DNA from: Betaproteobacteria bacterium
Lineage (GTDB): Bacteria > Pseudomonadota > Gammaproteobacteria > Burkholderiales > Burkholderiaceae_C
DNA: 18,495 bases
NCBI GenBank assembly: GCA_005882155.1
Contig: VBCQ01000038.1
Coordinates: 1 to 18,495 of the forward strand
Direction: 5' to 3'
This document shows, one piece after another, positions 6,972-14,182 of the stretch (its first letter is position 1; each line of letters begins with the position of its first letter). The notes below the pieces were generated by a model, which worked only from the letters and a program-made list of their open reading frames with translations, searched no databases and had not been told where the DNA came from. The position numbers were made by a program, and so were the translations under genes.

Positions 6972-8035
6972 CGGGCGCCTCCGTAACCCGAGCTCCGCTC
7001 GGGCTGAGCTTGTATTCCCGATCGTCCTGAGCTTGTCGAAGGAAGCCTGGTGTGCTCCGGCGCCGGCCCTTCGACAAGCTCAGGGCGAACGGGATTTTTG
7101 CGGGACTCAGGCATCAAATGCGCCGGCAAGCTCCCGCCCGAGCTGAGCCGGCTGCGTTGCCGCCGCATCTCCGAAAAACGCAGCACCGCATCGACGAGGT
7201 CGTCATCGGTCGCGAGCTCGAGCGTGTCGATTCCGGCATGAGTGAAGGCCTCACGCAGCGCAGCTTCGCGCCGCTCACCGGCCCGCACGAAGCGCTCGCG
7301 GAACCGAGGATCGTGGGTGTCGACGAAGAGCTGCTCGCCGGTCTCGGCATCCTGGATGGTCACCAAGCCAAGATCGGGCAGCTCCATCTCGGCGGCGTCG
7401 TACAGCCGAACGGCGAGCACCTCATGGCGCTGCGCGAGGCGCGCCAATGCATCGGTCCAGCCCGGCGTGCTGATGAAATCGGAGACGACGAACACCATCG
7501 AGCGGCGCGGGATCATCTGCTGCGCGGCGTGCAGCAAGTCGCCGAGCTGGGTCTCGATCTTCGCTTTCGGCGGCACGAAGTTGCGCATGCGCTGCAGCAA
7601 GTTCAGCACATGGATGCGGCTGCTGCGCGCCGGCAGCACGGCGTCGACCTGGTTGCCGTAGAACAGAGCGCCGACCCGGTTGCCATGGCGCGTGAGGATT
7701 CGCGCAAGCACGGTGACGAACTCGGCCGACACGGTGCGCTTGGTGCGCTCCTGCGAGCCGAAGTCGATGCTGCCGCTCAGATCGAGCAGGAACCAGGCGT
7801 TGAGCTCGCGGTCTTCGGTGAACTGGCGAACGTACGGCGTTTGCAATCGGGCGGTCACGTTCCAGTCGATGTGGCGAACGTCGTCATGGTGCTGGTATTC
7901 GCGCAGGTCGGCGAGGTCGAGGCCGGCGCCGCGAAACAGCGTGCGGTAGTCGCCCTGCAGCAGCCCGTCGAGACGGCGGATCACCGTCCATTCGAGGCGA
8001 CGCAGGATCGCGTCAGAGCTGGGTGGCGCGCTCAT
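6968..8035 (-). CDS. DUF58 domain protein with repeat-derived C-terminal tail
   Basis: 355-aa soluble protein of the DUF58 family, which pairs with MoxR ATPases and resembles VWA domains. The hallmark motif REYQHHDDVRHIDWNVTAR is at 45-63, and LLDLSGSI (83-90) matches the start of a VWA-like fold; the fold is complete by about residue 295. The last part, about 314-345 (VRPELVEG...PSTSSGRSG), is the translation of an inverted pair of a dispersed repeat and is not part of the family. The start at 8035 gives MSAPPSSDAILRRLEW and overlaps the moxR end by 23 bp. The stop overlaps the VWA start. Its molecular role is not established; it is thought to assist MoxR in complex assembly. Confidence 0.9.
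   Translation of the reverse strand: MSAPPSSDAILRRLEWTVIRRLDGLLQGDYRTLFRGAGLDLADLREYQHHDDVRHIDWNVTARLQTPYVRQFTEDRELNAWFLLDLSGSIDFGSQERTKRTVSAEFVTVLARILTRHGNRVGALFYGNQVDAVLPARSSRIHVLNLLQRMRNFVPPKAKIETQLGDLLHAAQQMIPRRSMVFVVSDFISTPGWTDALARLAQRHEVLAVRLYDAAEMELPDLGLVTIQDAETGEQLFVDTHDPRFRERFVRAGERREAALREAFTHAGIDTLELATDDDLVDAVLRFSEMRRQRSRLSSGGSLPAHLMPESRKNPVRPELVEGPAPEHTRLPSTSSGRSGIQAQPERSSGYGGAR
7026..7092. repeat. Inverted pair of dispersed repeat inside the DUF58 3' end
   Basis: CCTGAGCTTGTCGAAGG at 7026-7042 and its exact reverse complement at 7068-7084 form a 17-bp perfect inverted repeat with a 25-nt loop. The second copy extends as GGCGAACGG to 7092. This CCTGAGCTTGTCGAAGG element is a very common dispersed intergenic repeat in Burkholderiales and other proteobacteria. 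A third, decayed fragment (GAGCTTGT) lies at 7006-7013, next to a 7-bp hairpin CCCGAGC-TCC-GCTCGGG at 6987-7003. Here the pair is read in frame as the tail of the DUF58 protein. Confidence 0.8.
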
Positions 8036-9026
8036 CGGGATGGTGTGCCAGCGGCTTGTCGGGCTTGGGCACTTTCTTGACGATCTGCTCGATCAGATGG
8101 TCGGCGCTCAGCCCGTCGGCGAGCGCCTCGTAGCTCAGCACCAGGCGATGGCGAAGCACGTCGGGCACGAGGTCGATCACGTCTTCGGGCAGCGCGTAGT
8201 GGCGGCTGCGCAGCATCGCGAGCGCCTTCGCGCCTTCGATCAGGCCGATCGTCGCGCGCGGGCTCGCGCCGAAGCTCAGGTACTTCGCCATGTCGGGCAA
8301 GCCGTGGCGCGCCGGGTCGCGCGTCGCGCTGACGAGCTTGACGGCGTACTGGATCAGCGACGGATCGACATACACCTTGCGGCATTCGTGCTGCAGCTCG
8401 GCGAGCTGGCTGGTGCTCGCCACTGCACTGACGATCGCGAGCTCGCCGGTGACGCGCTCGACGATGACGAACTCTTCTTCCTCGCTCGGGTAGCCGACCA
8501 GCACCTTCATCATGAAACGGTCGACCTGCGCTTCGGGCAGCGGATAAGTGCCTTCGGTTTCGATCGGGTTTTGCGTCGCCATCACCAAGAACGGCGACGG
8601 CACTTTGTGCGTCTCGCCGGCAATCGTGACCTGTCGTTCTTGCATCACTTCGAGCAGCGCACTTTGCACTTTCGCCGGGGCGCGATTGATCTCGTCGGCG
8701 AGCAGCAAGTTGGCGAACACCGGCCCGAGCGCGGTGCTGAATTCGCCGGTCTTCTGGTTGTAGATCCGCGTGCCCACCAGGTCGGCCGGTACCAGGTCGG
8801 GGGTGAACTGGATGCGCTTGAACGAGCCGCGCAGAGTCGTCGCCAAGGTCTTGATCGTGATCGTCTTCGCCAGCCCCGGCACGCCTTCCACGAGCAGGTG
8901 GCCTTGCGCCAGCATCGCGACCAGCACGCGCTCGAGGAACTTGTCTTGCCCGACGACGATGCGCTTGACTTCGTAAAGCACGCGCTCCATCAGCGTCGCG
9001 GTGGTCTGGCTGTCGGATGCGTCCAT
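8013..9026 (-). CDS. MoxR-family AAA+ ATPase
   Basis: 337-aa cytoplasmic AAA+ ATPase of the MoxR clade, chaperone-like enzymes that act with VWA proteins. Walker A is EGVPGLAKT (47-55), Walker B LLLADE (107-112), and the MoxR signature NRAPAKVQSALLEVMQER follows (114-131). Sensor 1 is in ATQNP (150-154); the sequence YPLPEAQVDRFMM (161-173) carries the arginine-finger region; sensor 2 is in SPRATI (255-260). I chose the ATG at 9026, giving MDASDSQTTATLMERVL, because AGGA lies 6 nt upstream. The frame continues to 9107 but overlaps the protease end with a non-family arginine-rich stretch. It lies 28 nt downstream of the protease and overlaps DUF58 by 23 bp. Confidence 0.93.
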   Translation of the reverse strand: MDASDSQTTATLMERVLYEVKRIVVGQDKFLERVLVAMLAQGHLLVEGVPGLAKTITIKTLATTLRGSFKRIQFTPDLVPADLVGTRIYNQKTGEFSTALGPVFANLLLADEINRAPAKVQSALLEVMQERQVTIAGETHKVPSPFLVMATQNPIETEGTYPLPEAQVDRFMMKVLVGYPSEEEEFVIVERVTGELAIVSAVASTSQLAELQHECRKVYVDPSLIQYAVKLVSATRDPARHGLPDMAKYLSFGASPRATIGLIEGAKALAMLRSRHYALPEDVIDLVPDVLRHRLVLSYEALADGLSADHLIEQIVKKVPKPDKPLAHHPDERATQL

Positions 9027-9054
9027 GGAAGTCCTGGTGGGATCAACAACGAAT

Positions 9055-10011
9055 TCAGAACGGCGGCATTCCCGCCGCCGCCGCGGCGTTCTCGATCGGT
9101 ACAGCAAATCCGATGCCGATGAAGGTGCCTTGCTCGCCGGGGTTCAAGATCGCGGTGACGATGCCAACGACGCTGCCGTCCATCGTCACCAGCGGACCCC
9201 CCGAGTTGCCGGGGTTGGCCGCGGCGTCGAACTGGATCAGGTTGGTCAGCCGCTCGCCGTCGGGCGAGCGGAACTGCCGTTTCAGGCCGGAGACGACGCC
9301 GCCCGATGCCGACGGGCCGATGCCGAAGGGGAAGCCGATCGCGACGACTTCATCGCCCGGCAGCAGGTCGCCGGTGCCGCGCATCGTCGCGGCCTGCAGG
9401 TCGTCGGGGATGCTCTTCGCGCGCAGCACGGCGAGGTCGTTCTCGGGTTGCGCGCCGATCATCGACGCTTCGGATTGATGGCCGTCGAAGAACGTGACCT
9501 TGATGCGCTTGGCGCCGATCACCACATGCAGGTTGGTGAGGATGGTGCCGTTGTCGATGATGACGACGCCGGTGCCGGTCGATCGGCCATGCGCCTTCGG
9601 ATCGTCGCTGACCTTGCCTTCTTCGCTCGCCTCGGTATCGAGCCCGACGACGCGGACCACCGAAGGCCGCACCGCTTCGTAAGCTTTGGCGTACGGCGAC
9701 GGCAGCGGCTCGCCTTGCAGCGCGTGGCGCACGGCAGCATCGATGTCTTTCTGGGTCAGCCGCGCGGGAAGCGGAAACAGCGCGTGTTGGCCGGCTGCGC
9801 CGAGCGCGACGAGCAGCACGGCCGCGAGGGTCCACAAGGGCCGCGCATGGCGCCGCGGGAAGGCGCGCAGCCGAGACCAGCGTGTCGATGCTGCGGGGGC
9901 TGATGGTGGGGGGCTCGAATCGTGCAACGAGCCAGGTAGCGACGGGTGCAATGTGGAGTTCGACGCGCCTGCCGGACGACGCGAGCGGCTGTAAAGCGGA
10001 GCCTTCTTCAT
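9055..10011 (-). CDS. Membrane-anchored trypsin-like serine protease without PDZ domain
   Basis: 318-aa S1C/HtrA-related serine protease. A cytoplasmic proline/serine/arginine-rich N-terminus (1-57) precedes one helix (about 58-75, LWTLAAVLLVALGAAG), so the catalytic domain (about 105-310) faces the periplasm. The triad is H162 (TNLHVV), D192 (ENDLAVL) and S270 (NPGNSGGPL). The chain ends right after the last protease strand (GIGFAVPIENAAAAAG), so the PDZ domains of DegP/DegS are absent. The start at 10011 has GAGGTG 8 nt upstream. It is the first gene of the leftward operon that continues into MoxR. Peptide cleavage of envelope substrates linked to the MoxR/VWA machine is inference. A later start is possible, since the N-terminus is not conserved-looking. 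Confidence 0.88.
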   Translation of the reverse strand: MKKAPLYSRSRRPAGASNSTLHPSLPGSLHDSSPPPSAPAASTRWSRLRAFPRRHARPLWTLAAVLLVALGAAGQHALFPLPARLTQKDIDAAVRHALQGEPLPSPYAKAYEAVRPSVVRVVGLDTEASEEGKVSDDPKAHGRSTGTGVVIIDNGTILTNLHVVIGAKRIKVTFFDGHQSEASMIGAQPENDLAVLRAKSIPDDLQAATMRGTGDLLPGDEVVAIGFPFGIGPSASGGVVSGLKRQFRSPDGERLTNLIQFDAAANPGNSGGPLVTMDGSVVGIVTAILNPGEQGTFIGIGFAVPIENAAAAAGMPPF

Positions 10012-10021
10012 CGCTGCACCT

Positions 10022-10083
10022 CAAGAAACGCCGGGCCGCCCCAAGTTTCTTGCCCCCCTCGGGGGGCGGACGCCCCTCGGGGC
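10022..10083. repeat. Stacked hairpins between divergent protease and tatD genes
   Basis: Three inverted repeats lie in the 146-nt divergent gap. CAAGAAAC (10022-10029) pairs with GTTTCTTG (10045-10052); on the protease mRNA this closes just before the GAGGTG ribosome site. GCCCCCC-TC-GGGGGGC lies at 10052-10067 and GCCCC-TC-GGGGC at 10072-10083. The run CCGGGCCGCCCCAAG...CCCCCTCGGGGGG resembles dispersed intergenic elements of Burkholderiales. The remainder, 10084-10157, must hold the two divergent promoters, but I could not assign boxes with confidence. Confidence 0.6.
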
Positions 10084-10157
10084 TCGGTTATCCGAAACGT
10101 ATCACGGCGAGGGCGCCCATGCACGACCGGCCCCTCGAATGAGGGCATGATTTCACA

Positions 10158-10982
10158 ATGAGCTGGATCGACACCCACTGTCACCTCGACGCGCCCGAGT
10201 TCGACACCGATCGTGACGCGGTGGTTCAGCGCGCGCGCGACGCCGGCGTGTCGCAGATCGTGCTGCCCGCGGTGGCGGTGTTCGACTTCGACAGCGTGCG
10301 CTCGCTGGCGCACGGCCATCGCTTCGCCTACGCGCTCGGGATTCATCCGCTGTGCGTCGATGATGCGAAGGAAGTCGATCTTGCAACGCTGCGCACGGCT
10401 TTACAAATCAATCACGGCGACCCGCGGCTGGTCGCCGTCGGCGAGATCGGTCTCGATCATTTCGTGCCCGGCCTCGACCGTGCGAAGCAGGAGCGTTTCT
10501 ACGCCGTGCAACTCGAGCTCGCGCTCGAATTCGAGCTGCCGGTGATCGTGCATGTGCGCCGCTCGGCCGACACCTTGCTGAAGCATTTGCGCCGCACGCC
10601 GGTACGCGGCATTGCCCACGCTTTCAACGGCAGCGAGCAGCAGGCGCAAATTTTCATCGGGCTCGGATTCAAGCTCGGCTTCGGCGGGGCGATGACCTTC
10701 GATCGCGCGCTGCAAATCCGTCGACTGGCAGAAAGCGTTCCCGACGATGCGATCGTCCTCGAGACCGACGCGCCCGACATCCCGCCGCACTGGCTTTATC
10801 GCACCGCCGAGCAGCGCGCCGCCGGCCAGCGCGCGCGCAACGAGCCGGCCGAGCTGCCGCGCATTGCGCAGACGCTGGCCGCGCTGCGCGGCTGGACGGC
10901 CGAGCACACCGCGCGCATCTGCGCGGCGAACGCTCACGCCGCGCTGCCGCGCCTGGCGCGCTTGACGGCTCTGGCAGACTGA
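10158..10982 (+). CDS. TatD-family metal-dependent hydrolase (DNase)
   Basis: 274-aa cytoplasmic TIM-barrel hydrolase of the TatD/YcfH/YjjV family, reported as 3'-5' exonucleases on single-stranded DNA and RNA. Metal ligands are visible in order: D5-T-H7-C-H9, E96 in GEIGLDH, H132 in IVHVRRS, H154 in IAHAFNG and D204 in ETDAPD. The conserved RNEPAELP follows at 227-234. Length and start (MSWIDTHCHLDAPEF) are standard. A GAGGGC 11 nt upstream is the only ribosome-site candidate. It is the first gene of the operon with the glycosylase, the spermidine-synthase-like gene and the secretion ATPase; the next gene starts 5 nt after its stop. Confidence 0.93.
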   Translation: MSWIDTHCHLDAPEFDTDRDAVVQRARDAGVSQIVLPAVAVFDFDSVRSLAHGHRFAYALGIHPLCVDDAKEVDLATLRTALQINHGDPRLVAVGEIGLDHFVPGLDRAKQERFYAVQLELALEFELPVIVHVRRSADTLLKHLRRTPVRGIAHAFNGSEQQAQIFIGLGFKLGFGGAMTFDRALQIRRLAESVPDDAIVLETDAPDIPPHWLYRTAEQRAAGQRARNEPAELPRIAQTLAALRGWTAEHTARICAANAHAALPRLARLTALAD

Positions 10983-10987
10983 CACGC

Positions 10988-11503
10988 ATGCCGCCGTCGC
11001 CGCTTGCCGCACCGTTGCTGACCGGTCTTGCTCCGGTGATCGCGCGCGACACGCGGCTCGTCGTGCTCGGCAGCTTTCCCGGTGTCGCATCACTCGTCGC
11101 GCAGCAGTACTACGGTCATCCGCGCAATCATTTCTGGCCGATCCTGTCGGCACTGTGGGACGTCGACATGCTCGCCTTGCCGTACCCGCGGCGCCTCGCC
11201 CAGATGCGCGCGCACGGCCTCGGCCTGTGGGACGTGTATGCCGCGTGCCGCCGCGAAGGCAGCCTCGACACGGCGATCGAAGATGCGCTGCTCAACGACC
11301 TCGCGAGCCTCAGGCGACGCGCGCCGAAGCTCCAAGCGATCGCCCACAACGGCAGCGAGTCGGCGCGCGCAATGCGCCACACGCTCGCGCTCGGCGTTCC
11401 GGTCGTGAAGCTGCCGTCGACCAGCCCGGCGAACGCGAGCTGGAGCTTCGAGCGCAAGCTCGATGCATGGCGTGCGGTGTTCGAAGAGCACGGAGTCGCA
11501 TGA
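10988..11503 (+). CDS. Hypoxanthine-DNA glycosylase (uracil-DNA glycosylase superfamily, family 6)
   Basis: 171-aa base-excision repair enzyme expected to remove hypoxanthine (deaminated adenine) from DNA. The superfamily motifs are LGSFPG (27-32), the family-6 signature QQYYGHPRNHFWPIL (39-53), LWDVYAACRREGSLD (80-94), AHNGSES (119-125) and LPSTSPANASWSF (142-154). Length matches the family. It lies 5 nt after tatD, and its stop overlaps the next start (ATGA), so translation is probably coupled. With TatD it puts two DNA-processing enzymes at the head of this operon. The function is taken from the family and not tested here; uracil or xanthine activity cannot be excluded. Confidence 0.9.
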   Translation: MPPSPLAAPLLTGLAPVIARDTRLVVLGSFPGVASLVAQQYYGHPRNHFWPILSALWDVDMLALPYPRRLAQMRAHGLGLWDVYAACRREGSLDTAIEDALLNDLASLRRRAPKLQAIAHNGSESARAMRHTLALGVPVVKLPSTSPANASWSFERKLDAWRAVFEEHGVA

Positions 11504-12291
11504 AGAAGAATGCCCCGCGCGACGAGCTCGCGCCGGCGACGATCTCCGAAGCCGACGGCGTGCGCTACCTGCATCTCGGAACGCCATGGGTGCAGGGCGC
11601 GATGCGGGTGCGCAAGCCGGCGACGCTCGAGCTCGAATACATCCAGCGCATGATGGTGTGGATGCTGCTGCGCCCCGACGCCGAGCTGACGAAGGGCCAT
11701 GCGCTGCAGCTCGGTCTCGGCGCCGCGTCGATCACGCGCTATTGCCACAGCGTGCTGCGAATGCGAACCACGGCGGTCGAATTGAACCCGACGGTAATCA
11801 CGGCGTGCCGGCTCTGGTTCCACCTGCCCGACGACAGCGCGCGGCTCGCGGTGCTCGAGGCCGACGCGGGCGAGTACGTCGCCGACGCGCAGCATGTCGA
11901 GACGGCGCAGGTGCTGTGCGTCGACCTCTACGACCACGATGCGGCCAGTCCCGTGCTCGACAGCGCGGCGTTCTATCGCGACTGCCGGCGCACGCTCGCC
12001 GACGCCGGCGTGATGACGGTCAACCTGTTCGGCCGCGACGCGAGTTTCGAGCGCAGCGCGCAGCGCATCGCGGCCGCGTTCGGCGAGCAGCACGCCTGGG
12101 CGCTGCGGCCGACCAAGGAAGGCAACAGCATCGTCGTCGCGTTGAAGGGCGTCGAAATGCCCGACCGCGCGACGCTTGCCGCACGCGCTGAAAACATTGA
12201 AACTCGGTTCAAGTTGCCGGCGCGCAAGTGGCTCAGGATGATCCGGCCCTTAACAATGAGATTGGACACTGGCACATCCACCACCGCATGA
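11500..12291 (+). CDS. Spermidine synthase-like (polyamine aminopropyltransferase fold) protein
   Basis: 263-aa Rossmann-fold protein of the spermidine synthase/methyltransferase superfamily. The nucleotide-binding loop is HALQLGLGAASITRY (67-81), the acidic ligand strand is TTAVELNP (90-97), and a second acidic pair is E120-A-D122. The strand VLCVDLYDHDAASP (138-151) stands where spermidine synthases have VDSTDP. The usual GGGDGG loop reads GLGAAS, so the aspartate is missing and true spermidine synthesis is doubtful. It may be a SAM-dependent methyltransferase or an inactive relative. The start overlaps the glycosylase stop (ATGA) and the stop overlaps the ATPase start (ATGA). Related proteins are often annotated only as 'spermidine synthase'. 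Confidence 0.75.
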   Translation: MKKNAPRDELAPATISEADGVRYLHLGTPWVQGAMRVRKPATLELEYIQRMMVWMLLRPDAELTKGHALQLGLGAASITRYCHSVLRMRTTAVELNPTVITACRLWFHLPDDSARLAVLEADAGEYVADAQHVETAQVLCVDLYDHDAASPVLDSAAFYRDCRRTLADAGVMTVNLFGRDASFERSAQRIAAAFGEQHAWALRPTKEGNSIVVALKGVEMPDRATLAARAENIETRFKLPARKWLRMIRPLTMRLDTGTSTTA

Positions 12292-14069
12292 ATCCCAACG
12301 ACCTCCCGCAGCAATCGACCCCGACCGGCAAGCTCGACTGGCGCTGGCTGCTGAAATGGTTGCGTGACGACCAGATCATCAGTGCCGAGGATGCCGAGCG
12401 AACCAAGAAGCGCTTTGGCGCGGCCGACAGCGCGCAGCATCCGCTGGTGCGCCTCGGCGCAGCGAGCCTCACGCGCAAGGGCACAGGCAAACCACTCGAC
12501 ATCGAAGCGCTCACCGAATGGCTGGCCGGTCGCTGCGGCATGCCCTACCTGCGCATCGACCCACTCAAGGTCGATGTCGGTCGCGTCGCCGAGGTGATGT
12601 CGATCAGCTACGCCGAGCGGCGCCGCGCGCTGCCGCTGCAGGTTGGTGCGCACGACATCACCGTCGCGACCTGCGAGCCGTTCGACACCGCCTGGGTCGG
12701 CGAGATCGAGTCGCACACGCGCAAGACCCTCAAGCTGGTGCTCGCGAGCCCGCTCGAGCTGCAGCGCTACACGACCGAGTTCTACACGCTGTCGCGCTCG
12801 GTGCGCGCGGCGATCAAGAGCGGCGAGACCTCGGCGATCGCGAGCTTCGAGCAACTCGTCGAGCTCGGGCGCAGCAACCGCCAGCTCGACGCCAACGACC
12901 AGGGCGTCGTGCAGGTCGTCGACTGGCTGTGGCAGTACGCGTTCGACCAGCGCGCCTCCGACATCCACCTCGAGCCGCGCCGCGAGCTTTCGGCGATCCG
13001 CTTTCGCATCGACGGCGTGATGCACACCGTCTACCAGCTGCCGCCCGGCGTGATGAACGCGATGATCGCGCGCATCAAGCTGCTCGGCCGGATGGACGTG
13101 GTCGAGAAGCGCCGCCCGCTCGACGGCCGCATCAAGACCCGCAATCCCGATGGCGACGAAGTCGAGATGCGGCTATCGACCTTGCCGACGGCGTTCGGCG
13201 AGAAGATGGTGATGCGCATCTTCGACCCCGACACGACGGTCAAGCCGCTCGAGGGCCTCGGCTTCGGCGCGCACGACGCGAAGCGATGGGAGTCGCTCGT
13301 CACCAAGCCGCACGGCATCATCCTCGTGACCGGGCCGACCGGATCGGGCAAGACGACCACGCTGTACTCGACGCTGCGGCGCCTCGCAACCGACGAAGTC
13401 AACGTCTGCACGATCGAAGACCCGATCGAGATGATCCAGCCGGCGTTCAACCAGACGCAGGTGCAGCCGGTACTCGAGCTCGGCTTCGCCGAAGGCCTGC
13501 GCGCGCTGATGCGGCAGGACCCGGACATCATCATGGTCGGCGAAATCCGCGATCTCGAAACGGCCGAGATGGCGATCCAGGCGGCGCTGACCGGCCACCT
13601 CGTCTTCAGCACCTTGCACACCAACGATGCGGTGTCGGCGGTGACGCGCCTCACTGACCTCGGCGTGCCGCCATACCTGATCGGGGCGACGCTGATCGGC
13701 GTGCTCGCGCAGCGCTTGGTGCGAACGCTGTGCACGAGCTGCAAGCAGGCCGACGAGTCGACGACGGCCGAGACCCTCGCCGAAGTCGTCAAGCCGTGGC
13801 GAATGAGCGGCAGCGTGCGGCCGTACAAGCCGGTGGGTTGCCTCGAATGCCGCATGACCGGTTATCGAGGTCGCGCCGGCCTCTACGAGCTGCTCACGGT
13901 GAGCGACGCGGCGCGCCAGGCGATGCACCCGACGCTCGATGCCGCCAAGCTGCGTCAGCAGGCCTTGCAAGACGGGCTGCGGCCGCTGCGCTTGGCAGGC
14001 GCCATGAAAGTGGCCGAAGGCGTGACCACGCTCGACGAAGTGATGAGTGCCACGCCGGTGTGGGAGTGA
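12288..14069 (+). CDS. GspE/PilB-type secretion ATPase
   Basis: 593-aa cytoplasmic ATPase of the type II secretion / type IV pilus extension family. An N-terminal GspE_N-like region is at about 50-170 and the N2 domain (SDIHLEPRR...RFRIDGV) at about 205-310. Walker A is GPTGSGKT (349-356), the Asp box CTIEDPIE (374-381), Walker B DIIMVGEIRD (413-422), and the His box TGHLVFSTLHTND (435-447). The zinc site has C482, C485, C518 and C521. All catalytic parts are intact. The ATG at 12288 overlaps the previous stop (ATGA); an in-frame ATG at 12228 adds 20 non-family residues. No platform protein, pilin, prepilin peptidase or secretin gene is near. It ends the operon. Confidence 0.9.
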   Translation: MNPNDLPQQSTPTGKLDWRWLLKWLRDDQIISAEDAERTKKRFGAADSAQHPLVRLGAASLTRKGTGKPLDIEALTEWLAGRCGMPYLRIDPLKVDVGRVAEVMSISYAERRRALPLQVGAHDITVATCEPFDTAWVGEIESHTRKTLKLVLASPLELQRYTTEFYTLSRSVRAAIKSGETSAIASFEQLVELGRSNRQLDANDQGVVQVVDWLWQYAFDQRASDIHLEPRRELSAIRFRIDGVMHTVYQLPPGVMNAMIARIKLLGRMDVVEKRRPLDGRIKTRNPDGDEVEMRLSTLPTAFGEKMVMRIFDPDTTVKPLEGLGFGAHDAKRWESLVTKPHGIILVTGPTGSGKTTTLYSTLRRLATDEVNVCTIEDPIEMIQPAFNQTQVQPVLELGFAEGLRALMRQDPDIIMVGEIRDLETAEMAIQAALTGHLVFSTLHTNDAVSAVTRLTDLGVPPYLIGATLIGVLAQRLVRTLCTSCKQADESTTAETLAEVVKPWRMSGSVRPYKPVGCLECRMTGYRGRAGLYELLTVSDAARQAMHPTLDAAKLRQQALQDGLRPLRLAGAMKVAEGVTTLDEVMSATPVWE

Positions 14070-14140
14070 AAACCAGCGCAGCCCGTGGTGCGAATGTCGC
14101 GCTACGTGGAACCCACAAAAAAATGACCGCCGCGTTTCCG

Positions 14141-14176
14141 TAGAATCGTTGGTACACGAACATTTGTTCCAAGGAG
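14141..14176 (+). promoter_or_regulatory. Possible promoter -10, operator-like palindrome and ribosome site of tctBA
   Basis: TAGAAT at 14141-14146 matches a -10 box (5 of 6), but no good -35 lies upstream; an A-run is at 14117-14123. TTGGTACA (14149-14156) and TGTTCCAA (14165-14172) form a palindrome with 7 of 8 matching arms and an 8-nt gap. Overlapping it is the shorter perfect GAACA-TT-TGTTC (14158-14169). A strong ribosome site AAGGAG (14171-14176) is 6 nt before the TTG start at 14183, which decides that start. The palindrome would sit on the transcription start, as a repressor operator would. Regulator unknown. Confidence 0.4.
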
Positions 14177-14182
14177 ACGATC

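Noticed and set aside
6968..8035. DUF58 gene as a frameshifted pseudogene because of its odd C-terminus
   Set aside because: The frame is open, all core motifs are intact and the stop/start overlap with the next gene is kept; the odd tail is fully explained by the inserted repeat pair.
7050..8080. Plus-strand open frame opposite DUF58 with peptide FDKLRANG
   Set aside because: The peptide is the other-strand reading of the dispersed repeat, and the rest is a shadow of DUF58.
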